This document shows, in pieces, positions 44,590 to 53,721 of a stretch of 64,000 bases of DNA. Source of the stretch: JBFWUW01 sp050247075. GTDB lineage: Bacteria > Planctomycetota > Planctomycetia > Pirellulales > JBFWUW01. The first letter of the stretch is position 1. Each line of letters starts with the position of its first letter. Both the position numbers and the translations under genes were made by a program. The notes beneath the pieces were generated by a model. It was not told where the DNA came from. It saw nothing but the letters and a program-made list of their open reading frames with translations, and ran no database searches. Location of the stretch: the NCBI GenBank assembly GCA_050247075.1, contig JBFWUW010000005.1, positions 1 through 64,000 on the forward strand, given 5' to 3'.

Positions 44590-46893
44590 ATGTTGCCCAC
44601 TACTTCCCCTTGCTATCGTGCGGTCTTCATCGGGGCCTGGCTGACTGTGGCTTGCGGAGCCGCGCTGGCGGAAGAACCCACGGCCACCCAGCGGTCGGGA
44701 CTGCGGATCGTGGCCGATGATACGGTGATCCGCGAGAGTACCCGACTGGCTAAGGAGGTCTATCGCCTGTCCGATATGGCTGACGACGGCCTTGTGAGGA
44801 TTGAAGGGGACGAGCTGACGATCGACTTTCAGGGGGCCACGCTCGACGGATCGGCACCTGGTGCCACGCCCGATGCGTTCACCGGCCGCGGCATCGCGCT
44901 GGAGAACGCGGCCAAGGTGACGATCCGCAACGCGCGCGTTCGCGGGTTCAAAATCGGCCTGTATGCCAAGAACTGCCGAGAATTGACGATTGAAAACTGC
45001 GACTTCTCTGACAATTACAAACAACACCTGCAAAGTACGCCGCGGGCGGAGAGTGGGGCCGACTGGCTGTTTGGCCACGAGAACGACGACAACGAGTGGT
45101 TGCGCTACGGCGCGGCGGTGTACTTGGAGAATTGCGAGAAGTGCATGCTCCGAGGCAACACCGGCAAGCGGGGGCAGAACGGCATCTGCCTGGTTCGCAG
45201 TCAACACGGCACCGTGGCCGACAACGACTTTTCGTTCAACAGCGGCTGGGGGTTGGCGCTGTACCGGGCGTCGCACAATACGGTCGATCACAACAAGTTT
45301 GACTGGTGCATCCGCGGCTACTCGCACGGCGTCTACAACCGCGGGCAAGACTCGGCCGGTATCTTGGTATTCGAGCAATGCTCGAACAACACGTTTGCCT
45401 TTAATAGCGCCACGCATGGCGGTGACGGGTTTTTCTTGTTCGCCGGTTTGGAGACGCTGGACGAAACCGGCAAGGGGGGCTGCAACGACAACCTGGTGTT
45501 CGGCAACGATTTTTCGCACGCCAGCAACAACGGCATTGAGGCGACCTTCAGCACCGGCAACAAGTTCATATCGAACATCATGGACCAGGCCGACCATGCC
45601 ATTTGGGCCGGGTACTCGTATGGCTCGCGCTTTGAAAACAACCGCATCACGCGCTGCAATCACGGTATTTCCATCGAACATGGCGGCCATAACCGGATTC
45701 AAGGCAACAAGTTTTCCGACAACGGCGTGGCCGTCAACCTGTGGGCGAACGAAAAATCGAGCTTTGCCGAGAAACCCTACGGCCGCGACCACGATTGCCT
45801 GTCGCACGATTACATTATTTACGGCAACCAGTTCGAGAAGAACCAAACCGATATACGCCTGGCAAGAACCGATGATGTCGATATCCGGGCGAATGACGGG
45901 CAAGGGGCCAAGGTGGCGCTCGATGTGTCAGGTACCTGCCAAGAGATTACGGTGGCCGAGAATAACCTGGACGGAGAAATTCGCCACGGCCGGGAGCCGG
46001 AGATAGAGTTCGCGAACAATTATTTCCGCGGCCCCGCGCCAGATAGTGTCGAGAATCGCCCAAAAGCCCACGAACAATCCTACCTGTTTGGTGAAGTCAA
46101 GGAACCGGCCTACCTTCCGCAAGAGCTGACCGGCAAGCAAGATGCTTTTCTGCCCCCCGGCGCGCTGCGTGGATTGCAGTACATCTTTGTCGATGAATGG
46201 GGACCGTATGATTTCGAGAGCGTCAAGATCATGCCGAGCGATTCCATCTTTTGGAACGAGGCCAAGCTGACCATCTTGGGATTGAAACCTCCTTACCGCG
46301 TGGAAAACTTAAAAGGGGGCGTCAAAGTAGAGATGGAAAATCCCGCGGAAGGCGGGCCGGTGATTTGCCACGTCACTTCGCCCGACCGCAAGCCGCGGAA
46401 ATTTTCGTTCGACATCTTGAACCTGGACCACAACGACCTGCTGACCGCCCGCGGGTTGTTGCTGTTTGCCGATTGGAACGTGAAGTTTTACCCCTGGCAG
46501 CGGGTAGGCGCTGGCCAGCCGCCGGCCGATTGGAAGGCCGTGGTGGCCGGACCCGTGCTGGAGGAACGACGGCTCTCGGAGATCAATTTTAGCTGGGGTG
46601 GCCGGGCACCCGGAGAAAAGGTGCCGGCCGCGCACTTTGCCGCCGTCTGCTCCGCGGAACTCGATTTGCCCGACGGCACCTTCCAATTGCGCAGCGTCTC
46701 GGACGACGGCATCCGCGTGACGGTGGATGGCAAGCTGGTCATCGACAACTGGACGTGGCACGGTCCCACGGAAGATCGGGCCGTGGTGCCACTCACAGCC
46801 GGCAAACACCAGGTTCGGATCGACTATTTCCAGATCGACGGTGCTTCGCAACTCCAGTTTTGGGTGGAGCCGGTGAAGCCCACCGAAGAGTAG
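44590..46893 (+). CDS. Exported right-handed beta-helix protein with C-terminal PA14-like domain
   Basis: A 767-aa protein with a signal peptide (VFIGAWLTVACGAALAEEP). Residues about 70-470 show NosD/PbH1-type beta-helix rungs (VTIRNARVRGFKIGLYAKNCRELTIENCDFSDN; NTVDHNKFDWCIRGYSHG; NGIEATFSTGNKFISNIMDQADHAIWAG). The C-terminal 130 residues resemble PA14 (FQLRSVSDDGIRVTVDGKLVIDNW). Both domains are common in polysaccharide-acting or -binding exported proteins. No active-site residues of a named lyase are recognised. It is bracketed by two 144-bp direct repeats. Confidence 0.83.
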   Translation: MLPTTSPCYRAVFIGAWLTVACGAALAEEPTATQRSGLRIVADDTVIRESTRLAKEVYRLSDMADDGLVRIEGDELTIDFQGATLDGSAPGATPDAFTGRGIALENAAKVTIRNARVRGFKIGLYAKNCRELTIENCDFSDNYKQHLQSTPRAESGADWLFGHENDDNEWLRYGAAVYLENCEKCMLRGNTGKRGQNGICLVRSQHGTVADNDFSFNSGWGLALYRASHNTVDHNKFDWCIRGYSHGVYNRGQDSAGILVFEQCSNNTFAFNSATHGGDGFFLFAGLETLDETGKGGCNDNLVFGNDFSHASNNGIEATFSTGNKFISNIMDQADHAIWAGYSYGSRFENNRITRCNHGISIEHGGHNRIQGNKFSDNGVAVNLWANEKSSFAEKPYGRDHDCLSHDYIIYGNQFEKNQTDIRLARTDDVDIRANDGQGAKVALDVSGTCQEITVAENNLDGEIRHGREPEIEFANNYFRGPAPDSVENRPKAHEQSYLFGEVKEPAYLPQELTGKQDAFLPPGALRGLQYIFVDEWGPYDFESVKIMPSDSIFWNEAKLTILGLKPPYRVENLKGGVKVEMENPAEGGPVICHVTSPDRKPRKFSFDILNLDHNDLLTARGLLLFADWNVKFYPWQRVGAGQPPADWKAVVAGPVLEERRLSEINFSWGGRAPGEKVPAAHFAAVCSAELDLPDGTFQLRSVSDDGIRVTVDGKLVIDNWTWHGPTEDRAVVPLTAGKHQVRIDYFQIDGASQLQFWVEPVKPTEE

Positions 46894-46900
46894 CGTCCGC

Positions 46901-47044
46901 CATCGGCTTGCGGCAACCGTAGCCACATAGCTGCTGCCATGTTGGCTTGCACCGCGCTCGATGATCGATGCCGAGCAACCATCCTTCGCGCGGAAAGCCT
47001 CCCGCCGATTCCAGCCGGCACGGCGGGAGCCGTGCGGCTACGTT
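46901..47044 (+). repeat. 144-bp direct repeat, right copy
   Basis: Same length as 44411-44554 and about 85-90% identical by eye. It starts 7 bases after the beta-helix gene stop and its last two bases overlap the mscS-type stop codon. Confidence 0.85.
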
Positions 47045-49184
47045 ACGCCGCCGAGCGGTCATCCAACAGGTCGCTGTTGTCCCGCGGTTGGATATCCAAG
47101 GCTGCCTGCGGGTGATACAGCGTGCGATGAGGAAAGGGAATTTCGATTCCCAGTTCGTCAAATTTGTTCTTGATCCGCCGTAGTAACTCGCGTTTAACGG
47201 GCCACTGTCGCAAGGGGCGGGTCTTGATATAGAACTTGATCATCACCGCCGAATCGGCGAATGCATCGACCCCCAGCATCGTGGGATCATCCAGAATCAG
47301 CGGGCCGTATTCCTGGTCGCGGCGCAACTGTCGTCCCAGGTCCATCAGCACCTGCATCACGCGGTCCACGTTTTCCTTGTAGGCCACGCCAATATCAAAC
47401 ACCGCCCGCGACCAGCCATGCGTCAGGTTCGTCACCGCCAGAATCTGGCCGTGCGGCATGAAGTGGACGCGGCCTTCCAGATCTCGCAGCACGGTCATCC
47501 GCAGGGTGATCCGTTCGACCTGGCCAGCAATGTCGCCGATGCGAATCACGTCGTTGACCATGTACTGCTGCTCCAGCAGGATCATGAATCCCGTGAAGAA
47601 GTCCTTGATCAGGTTTTGCGCACCAAAGGCGATCGCCAAACCGGCAACCGCCGCACCACCCATCAACGGCCCCACCGGCAGGCCAATCTCGTCCAAGAGG
47701 GCCAGCGAACCGCAGGTCACAATCACCACCGTGGCCATGTTGTGAAACACGCCGGCCAACGTGCGGGCCAGGTTGGCCCGTTCCTCGGCCCCTCCCCGCA
47801 CACTGCGGCGGGCCATGATCTCTACCAGCCGCGAACCGCCCGCCCGCGCCAGCCAGACGCAAAACATCATGGCCAGCAACAGGCCCAGAATTCGCGGACC
47901 GTGGTCGATCAGCCAATTCAGCAAGTTCCGCGGCGTAAACGGGTTTTGGACGATCTCCAGGCGGGCCTTGGCGGCTTCGGCCTCTTTGCGTTTTGTCTCG
48001 GCCGCATCGCTGGCGGCCAGATGGTCCGATAGCAGGTCATCCAACTCGGTCTGCAGGTCGTCCAGCCGGTTCGAGCCGTTCCGCGATTCCGTGCGGGCGT
48101 CGCGCCAGCGCTGTAGGGCCAGGTCGATTTCCTTGTTCAGTTTTTGAATGGCCTCGTGGTCGTCGCCCGCCGCCAGTTTGGCTTGCAGCTCATCTTGCAG
48201 TTTGTGAACGGCGGCATCCGACAGATCGACCTTCTTGCGCGCCATTTCGCGCAAAGCTCGGGTCTGGCGGATGTTGACGCGCAAGAGTTCAATGCGTTCC
48301 GCCACCGAGCGGGCTTCGTCCTCGGCCTGCAAGGCGTCGGCTTCTGTTTTTCGGACGGCTTCGGCGGCCTCGGCAACCTCTGCCCGCAGCGGCTTCTCGG
48401 CCGCTGGCACCGCCGCGGGGGCTGGCGCGGCTTCGGCGGGCACCTGTGGGGTTGGGGCGTTTTCTGGCGCAGTGGCGGCAGCCATGACCGCCGCGCCCGG
48501 TACCATGCTGGCCGCTAATGGGGAAGATACGGGCGAAGTCGCGGGTGCCGCCGCGGCGACGGCCGGATTGGGTATCGCGGGTGCTGCCACGGCGGGTGAC
48601 GCTCCCGGCTCTACCCGCGCCCCCTCGGCCGAACCGACCAGGCGGTTCAAGGCAGCCTTGTTGGTTTCAATCTTCAGTTGCAGCGTGGCGATCTGCTCTT
48701 GCAGAACCTTGCGTTCCTCCAGGTCGAGGTCGAAACGCTCCTTGGCCATCTGCCAACTCATATCCAACGCGGCCAGGACAGCCTGCTGCTCCTCGGAAGG
48801 AGATTCCGCTTCGGGATCGTCCGCCAGCTTGCGGGCTTCCATCAACTTCTTGTCGAGTTCCTCGAACTCGGCCTGCGATTGGGCAAACTCCCCGCGAGGA
48901 TCGCTGAGCGTTGCTTGCAGTTCAAGCAACCGCGCCTGATCGGCGTCGATGCCGCGCTGCAGCCGGACGACTTTTTCCCCCTCCGATACGGGCGACTCGG
49001 GTGTGGCGGCAGCCACTTGCCCAGGCTGAGCCGGCGTGGGCTTCTTCCTGGAGAGATCGACCGCCGGATTGGATGTCGATGTGGCCGTTCTCACCTCCAG
49101 AGGACTCTTCGCTGGTTCATCCGCCCCCGCGTATGATGTCAGACCCATCAACGCCATCCCTGCCAGCAGCCAGCGACTTTTCAT
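47043..49184 (-). CDS. MscS-family mechanosensitive channel with long periplasmic coiled coil
   Basis: A 713-aa protein. After a signal peptide come a Pro/Ala-rich segment and long coiled coils (about 70-180 and 265-400). Three membrane segments follow (LLLAMMFCVWLA; MATVVIVTCGSLALL; MGGAAVAGLAIAFGAQNLIKDFFTGFMILLEQQ), the last being the pore helix with its Gly/Ala pattern. The MscS beta-domain continues with YMVNDVIRIGDIAGQVERITLRMT and a C-terminal alpha/beta vestibule. It releases solutes under osmotic shock. GGAGG is 8 bases before the ATG at 49184. Confidence 0.93.
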   Translation of the reverse strand: MKSRWLLAGMALMGLTSYAGADEPAKSPLEVRTATSTSNPAVDLSRKKPTPAQPGQVAAATPESPVSEGEKVVRLQRGIDADQARLLELQATLSDPRGEFAQSQAEFEELDKKLMEARKLADDPEAESPSEEQQAVLAALDMSWQMAKERFDLDLEERKVLQEQIATLQLKIETNKAALNRLVGSAEGARVEPGASPAVAAPAIPNPAVAAAAPATSPVSSPLAASMVPGAAVMAAATAPENAPTPQVPAEAAPAPAAVPAAEKPLRAEVAEAAEAVRKTEADALQAEDEARSVAERIELLRVNIRQTRALREMARKKVDLSDAAVHKLQDELQAKLAAGDDHEAIQKLNKEIDLALQRWRDARTESRNGSNRLDDLQTELDDLLSDHLAASDAAETKRKEAEAAKARLEIVQNPFTPRNLLNWLIDHGPRILGLLLAMMFCVWLARAGGSRLVEIMARRSVRGGAEERANLARTLAGVFHNMATVVIVTCGSLALLDEIGLPVGPLMGGAAVAGLAIAFGAQNLIKDFFTGFMILLEQQYMVNDVIRIGDIAGQVERITLRMTVLRDLEGRVHFMPHGQILAVTNLTHGWSRAVFDIGVAYKENVDRVMQVLMDLGRQLRRDQEYGPLILDDPTMLGVDAFADSAVMIKFYIKTRPLRQWPVKRELLRRIKNKFDELGIEIPFPHRTLYHPQAALDIQPRDNSDLLDDRSAA

Positions 49185-49884
49185 TTCGGCCTCCATGCCA
49201 GATTTGCCCCCCAGTCAACATTTGGAGGGATGTATTTAGCCGCCTCGTTGCCTCGGCTCAAGGTCAGCTACCTGACCATCTGGCTTTGCAACAAAACCGG
49301 CGACTTGCCATTCTTTCACGATGGGATACACGGCGCTCGGTATTCGAGCATGCCGTGTTGTTTTCGCGGCCGTTTCAGGCTTGGCTAATAACATTTGCCG
49401 GAGGGGACAGTGGCCGCCTGTTTGTCTCCAATCCCTTGGCAACGTCATCGGCGATTGAGTTGAGAATCGCCAGCCAAATCGCCAGGAGTTTTGGCATAGC
49501 CTGATTTGGAATTGGCGGTTCCATTCGCATGGCCGACATGGGAGGCTGAGCCGCCAATTAGCGACTTGCGGAAAAGCCATCAGTTAATTCCAAGAATCAC
49601 AACGCTGACAAGAAATCGCCTTGGACATTAACCCAGGCCTCGGGCGCAAGCTGCGTAGACTTGAGAACTTGCCAAATTTCCGCGACAAAAAAACTGCTAT
49701 TGACATCCAGATTGCCCTATGCCAGAACCTTGAGATGCGACGACTCGAATCGCGAAAGGATTCGTCGTTCCGGCCTAGGATGGGTCTTCCTGTTGTTGTA
49801 GTTCCAATACAACATCCTCACGGTTGAGGCACACCTGTCGCGATTTTCCGCGCGGCATGGGGTGAAGTTCGAAAGGAGACCCAC
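49185..49884. other. 700-bp intergenic region, no gene supported
   Basis: Several open frames exist but none has a ribosome site or family pattern. The end (49860-49884) holds AAAGGAG, the ribosome site for the CsrA fusion. Base composition is less G+C-rich than the neighbours. It may contain an eroded gene or a regulatory RNA, which I cannot demonstrate. Confidence 0.4.
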
Positions 49885-50646
49885 ATGCTTGTTTTGTCTC
49901 GTCGCGTCAACCAGTCGATCGTCTTCCCATCGCTTGGGGTCTCGGTCGAGGTTCTTCAGACCAAGGGAAACACCACGCGTTTGGGCATCAGTGCGCCGCC
50001 ACAGGTCGAAGTCTTGCGAGACGAGTTGCTGATCTCGGATGGCACCCAGACGCATGGCGTAATTCCCTCGTCCCCGGCGAAGAACTGGAGCCACGAGGTT
50101 CGTGGAAGGCTGAATACAGCCGTGATGGGGCTGTACTTGGTGGAAAAACAGTTGCAAGCCGGCCTAACCGAAGAGGCCCAGGCGGTCTTGTTGGATTCTC
50201 TCAGAATTTTGGAGTCTCTCGAGGCAGAAACAAGCCCCGGAAGCCGCGAGGCAAGAGCGACCCCGGCCCGCAAGCCTATCCAGGCACTGCTCGTAGAAGA
50301 TGATTTGAACGAGGAAGTGCTCCTCGCCAGTTACTTGCGGATGAGCGGATTTGAAGTACGCACCGTCCACGACGGGTACGAGGCGCTGGCGGCCTTGTCT
50401 GGCAAGGAACGGCCCGACTTTGTCTTGTTGGATATGCGGCTGCCTCGTCTGGACGGTCCCGCCACCATCGCGGCCATCCGCCAGAACCCAGCTTACGATG
50501 GCGTGAGAATCTTCGCCGTTTCTGGCAGTTCCCGCGAGGAGGTCGGCCCGCTGCCGGAAACGAACCGAATTGACGGCTGGTTCCAAAAGCCGCTCAATCC
50601 GGCCGCGTTGGCGCAAGCCATGTCTACCGCGGTTGGCAACAATTGA
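49885..50646 (+). CDS. CsrA - helical H-box - receiver fusion
   Basis: A 253-aa protein in three parts. Residues 1-50 are a CsrA domain (MLVLSRRVNQSIVFPSLGVSVEVL, then TRLGISAPPQVEVLRDEL, retaining the RNA-contacting Arg near residue 45). Residues about 66-115 are helical and contain SHEVRGRLNTAVMGL, strikingly like the H-box of histidine kinases, with His70 as candidate phospho site. Residues about 132-250 are a complete receiver: acidic pair VEDD, phospho Asp183 (VLLDMRLP) and Lys in FQKPLNP. It could couple phosphorylation to mRNA binding. The start follows an AAAGGAG site at 7 bases. Confidence 0.85.
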   Translation: MLVLSRRVNQSIVFPSLGVSVEVLQTKGNTTRLGISAPPQVEVLRDELLISDGTQTHGVIPSSPAKNWSHEVRGRLNTAVMGLYLVEKQLQAGLTEEAQAVLLDSLRILESLEAETSPGSREARATPARKPIQALLVEDDLNEEVLLASYLRMSGFEVRTVHDGYEALAALSGKERPDFVLLDMRLPRLDGPATIAAIRQNPAYDGVRIFAVSGSSREEVGPLPETNRIDGWFQKPLNPAALAQAMSTAVGNN

Positions 50647-50774
50647 CGATCACGCCGGCATGCCCGCATCCAAGGAGACTCGCGGGCCGATGAACTTCGG
50701 TTTCCCAGGGATTCGGGAAAAAACCGCTACGATAGCGGCTGTCGGCCATATGGGTGGCAATGGGGGTGGATGGA
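50647..50774. other. Spacer with a short hairpin after the CsrA fusion
   Basis: No gene is seen. The plus strand ends in a run of seven Ts near 50803, just inside the next feature, but no strong stem was found before it. Confidence 0.3.
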
Positions 50775-51079
50775 CTAGCTTTCCGCACCCATTGCCCCCT
50801 TTTTTTCAATTAACTGGGCCATATGGAGATGCAGCAACCGGTCCAGTTCGTCGCGCTTGGCGGGCTTAACCGGATGGGCGTCAATGCCGGCTTCGGCCAC
50901 TGGCCGCTTGTCTTCCGGCATGCCGTAGCCGGCGAGGGCCACCAAGTACACGCCACCCTGGCCTAACTCTCCGCGAACCCGCCGGGCCAGTCCGTGCCCG
51001 TTGAGCCATGCACCGAACTTGGCATGGATCAAGACCCTGACGTAGGCGTCTTTCAGGGGAGCGTTAGATCAGCCTCTGG
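50775..51079 (-). pseudogene. Remnant of a response-regulator receiver domain
   Basis: On the minus strand an open frame of about 100 codons from a stop at about 51080 reads VRVLIHAKFGAWLNGHGLARRV, then GGVYLVALAGYGMPEDKRPVAEAGIDAHPVKPAKRDELDRLL. This aligns with the second half of a receiver. The expected phospho Asp is His (LIHAKF), and the first half is missing with no good start codon. A dead fragment is the most likely reading; a short protein from the ATG at 51032 is an alternative. Confidence 0.55.
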
Positions 51080-51235
51080 AGTGTGGTTCACCATCGAATC
51101 TAGCTCCCGATTTGCCACGGCAAATTCGCCGCGAGCGGCATCGGTTGCGAGAAGTGGAAACCCGATGTCAAATCAGCCAGAATTGGCGGACTTGATTACG
51201 ATCAGCCGGATCATCCCCTCGATCAGGATCAACTG

Positions 51236-52987
51236 ATGTTTCGCATTCGAAGAATTCACGATGACGTGCTGCCGGTGAACCAGTCGGCGCTCCGCGAGGT
51301 GCGGCAAATCTTTATGGAACAGTTTTCCGCCGCGCCGGCCGAGGATGTGGAGAACCTGGCCGATCGGCTGCGCAACCCCTTCAAGAAGCGGTTTCGCACG
51401 ATCTTGTTCGTGGCGGAGAATTCGCGCCATAAAGTGACCGGGTTTGCCATTGTGCTGCACGATCCCGAGATCGGCTTTTGCTATCTCGACTACCTGGCTA
51501 CCAGCACCACCGCGCCGGGCCGCGGCATTGGCGGGGCGATTTACGAACATGTCCGCGACGAAGCCTTCAATCTGGGTGCCAAGGGGATCTTCTTCGAGTG
51601 CTTGCCCGACGGCAAGGAGGCCTGCGCCAATCCACAAGTCCGCAAGCAAAGTGCAGCGAGGATGCGGTTCTACGCGCAGTACGGAGCAGCGCCGATTGTT
51701 GGCACGGCTTACGAAACGCCCGTCCCCGGCGGTTCGTCCGACAACTTGCCGCACCTGATGTGGGACGGACTGGGACGCGGCCAGCCTCTGCGGAAGGCCT
51801 TTGCCCGACAAGTCGTGCGGGCCGTGCTGGAGCGCAAGTACAGTGAACTCTGTCCACCGGAGTACATTCAGAAGGTTGTCGAGTCGTACCGCGACGATCC
51901 GGTCAAGCTGCGTCCTGTCGATGGAGTCAAAGTGCTGGCCGCCCCCAAACCAGCCTCGGCTCGCGGGCCGGAACGTATCGCCATGACCATCAACGACAAA
52001 CACGACATCCACCACATTCGCGAGCGGGGCTACGTGGAAGCCCCGGTGCGGGTGAAGGCGATCAGCGGGGAGTTGTTGGGAAGCGGCCTGGTGGAAACCG
52101 TGCCGGTCCAGGAATATCCGCTCAAGCATATTTTGGCCGTGCATGACGCGGACTTCGTGGAGTACTTGCAGCGGGCCTGCGAGAACGCGCCAGAAGGCAA
52201 GTCGATCTACCCTTATGTTTTCCCCATTCGCAACGCGGCCCGGCCCCCCAAGGAATGGGCCGTCCGCGCCGGGTATTACTGCATCGACACATTCACCCCC
52301 ATCAATCGCAACGCCTACCCGGCTGCCCGCCGGGCGGTCGATTGCGTGCTGACCGCGGCGGACCAAATTCTGGATGGCCGCCGCCTGGCGTATGCGCTGG
52401 TGCGGCCGCCGGGCCATCATGCCGAGCGACGGTCTTTTGGCGGCTTTTGCTATTTTTGCAACGCGGCGATTGGGGCGAATTACTTGGGGCACCACGGCAG
52501 GGTGGCCATCGTGGATGTCGATTATCACCACGGCAACGGACAACAGGATATCTTCTACCCGCGGGCCGATGTGCTCACGGTGTCGATCCACGGCGACCCC
52601 GACTTTGCCTACCCTTACTTCACCGGTTTTGCCGATGAACGGGGGGAAGGGGCGGGGGTTGGTTTCAACCTCAATCTGCCCTTGCCCGAGGCGTTGGCCC
52701 CGAGCCAATATCACCAGACGCTCGCCAAAGCGCTACAAGTGGTACGCGACTTTCAGCCAGCGTTCTTGGTGATTTCGCTGGGGCTCGATCCGGCCAAGGG
52801 GGATCCGACCGGTACCTGGTCGCTCAGCGCCAAGGATTTTGAAACCAACGGACGGATGTTCGGCGGCATGCAACTGCCGACGTTGGTGGTGCAAGAGGGG
52901 GGCTACCGCACGCGGACCTTGGGCGGCAACGCCAAGAGTTTTTTCCAGGGGCTGGTGGCCGGTGCGAACGGTACTGCCCGATCGTAA
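51236..52987 (+). CDS. GNAT acetyltransferase - class II-type deacetylase fusion
   Basis: A 583-aa protein. Residues about 1-200 form a GNAT-type fold (TILFVAENSRHKVTGFAIVL, LDYLATSTTAPGRGIGGAIYEHV with the acyl-CoA loop). Residues about 245-575 are a histone-deacetylase/acetylpolyamine amidohydrolase domain: RPPGHHAERRSFGGFCYFCN near 390, zinc ligands in VDVDYHHGNGQQDIF near 427, and VVQEGGY near 555. One chain thus carries opposite reactions, adding and removing acetyl groups. Substrates could be protein Lys or polyamines. It is the only gene between intergenic repeats, so no operon clue exists. Confidence 0.88.
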   Translation: MFRIRRIHDDVLPVNQSALREVRQIFMEQFSAAPAEDVENLADRLRNPFKKRFRTILFVAENSRHKVTGFAIVLHDPEIGFCYLDYLATSTTAPGRGIGGAIYEHVRDEAFNLGAKGIFFECLPDGKEACANPQVRKQSAARMRFYAQYGAAPIVGTAYETPVPGGSSDNLPHLMWDGLGRGQPLRKAFARQVVRAVLERKYSELCPPEYIQKVVESYRDDPVKLRPVDGVKVLAAPKPASARGPERIAMTINDKHDIHHIRERGYVEAPVRVKAISGELLGSGLVETVPVQEYPLKHILAVHDADFVEYLQRACENAPEGKSIYPYVFPIRNAARPPKEWAVRAGYYCIDTFTPINRNAYPAARRAVDCVLTAADQILDGRRLAYALVRPPGHHAERRSFGGFCYFCNAAIGANYLGHHGRVAIVDVDYHHGNGQQDIFYPRADVLTVSIHGDPDFAYPYFTGFADERGEGAGVGFNLNLPLPEALAPSQYHQTLAKALQVVRDFQPAFLVISLGLDPAKGDPTGTWSLSAKDFETNGRMFGGMQLPTLVVQEGGYRTRTLGGNAKSFFQGLVAGANGTARS

Positions 52988-53041
52988 GCGGCTGTGGGCG
53001 GCGATTCGATTGCCTGTGGAGACGGCTTCTACGCATCGATT

Positions 53042-53064
53042 CGGCGATGGAATCGCCTCCTACA
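53042..53064. repeat. Copy of the 26-bp repeat arm
   Basis: The 23 bases ending CGCCTCCTACA are identical to part of the right arm at 23514-23539. A degenerate left part lies near 52990-53030. It is between the deacetylase and DUF1990 genes. Confidence 0.75.
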
Positions 53065-53115
53065 ATGGGTTATCCGCGGGCGGCGGCTGCGGTTATCTTG
53101 GCAACGAGGTCCACC

Positions 53116-53709
53116 ATGTTATCCCTGCAACGCCCTGATTCCGCCGACTTGCGTGCCTTCTTGCAGGCACAGAACCAGAAGGCGTTTTCGTATCCGGAGG
53201 TGGGAGCCTCGCGCGACAAGCTGCCCAGCGGGTACTTTCACGATCATCGTCGCACAAGGTTGGGGAGCGGCCTGGAGGTGTTCCAGCGGGCCTGCGCGGC
53301 GTTGAATTGTTGGCGGCAGTTTCGGCTGGGGTGGGTGCAATTGCATGCTTACGACACGCCTTTGGCGGTTGGTGAGACCGTGGCGATCGTGGCTGGACGA
53401 ATGCGATTATGGTCGGTCAATGCCTGCCGCATTGTCTACACCTTGGACGAGGATGGTCCGGTACGGCGGTTTGGTTTTGCTTACGGCACGCTGCCCGACC
53501 ACATGGAACGAGGTGAGGAACGTTTTAGCGTGGAATGGCACCGGGACGACGACAGCGTGTGGTACGACCTGCGGGCTTTTTCGTGGCCCAATCACTTTGT
53601 CGCGCAGTGTTGCCTGCCCTACATCCGGCGGCTGCAACGCCGCTTTGCCATCGACTCTGCCCAGGCGATGGCACTGGCCGTGGCGGAACCGGCCAACGCT
53701 GCCGCCTGA
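53116..53709 (+). CDS. DUF1990 family protein
   Basis: A 197-aa protein with the DUF1990 pattern: GYFHDHRRTRLGSGLEVFQRA near the N-terminus, LGWVQLHAYDTPLAVGETVAIVAG, RIVYTLDEDGPVRRFGFAYGTLPDHMERGEERF, and AFSWPNHF. Family function is unproven. Start at the ATG at 53116. The YndJ-like gene begins 12 bases later, which suggests the two proteins work together. Confidence 0.85.
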   Translation: MLSLQRPDSADLRAFLQAQNQKAFSYPEVGASRDKLPSGYFHDHRRTRLGSGLEVFQRACAALNCWRQFRLGWVQLHAYDTPLAVGETVAIVAGRMRLWSVNACRIVYTLDEDGPVRRFGFAYGTLPDHMERGEERFSVEWHRDDDSVWYDLRAFSWPNHFVAQCCLPYIRRLQRRFAIDSAQAMALAVAEPANAAA

Positions 53710-53721
53710 GGAGTGATACAA

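Noticed and set aside
44563..45903. 446-aa open frame antisense to the beta-helix gene
   Set aside because: The plus strand has a signal peptide and repeated rungs; this frame has neither.
49236..49580. 114-aa open frame on the minus strand
   Set aside because: No ribosome site, no family pattern and mixed composition.
51173..52714. 513-aa open frame antisense to the deacetylase fusion
   Set aside because: The other strand encodes recognised catalytic motifs; this is a shadow.
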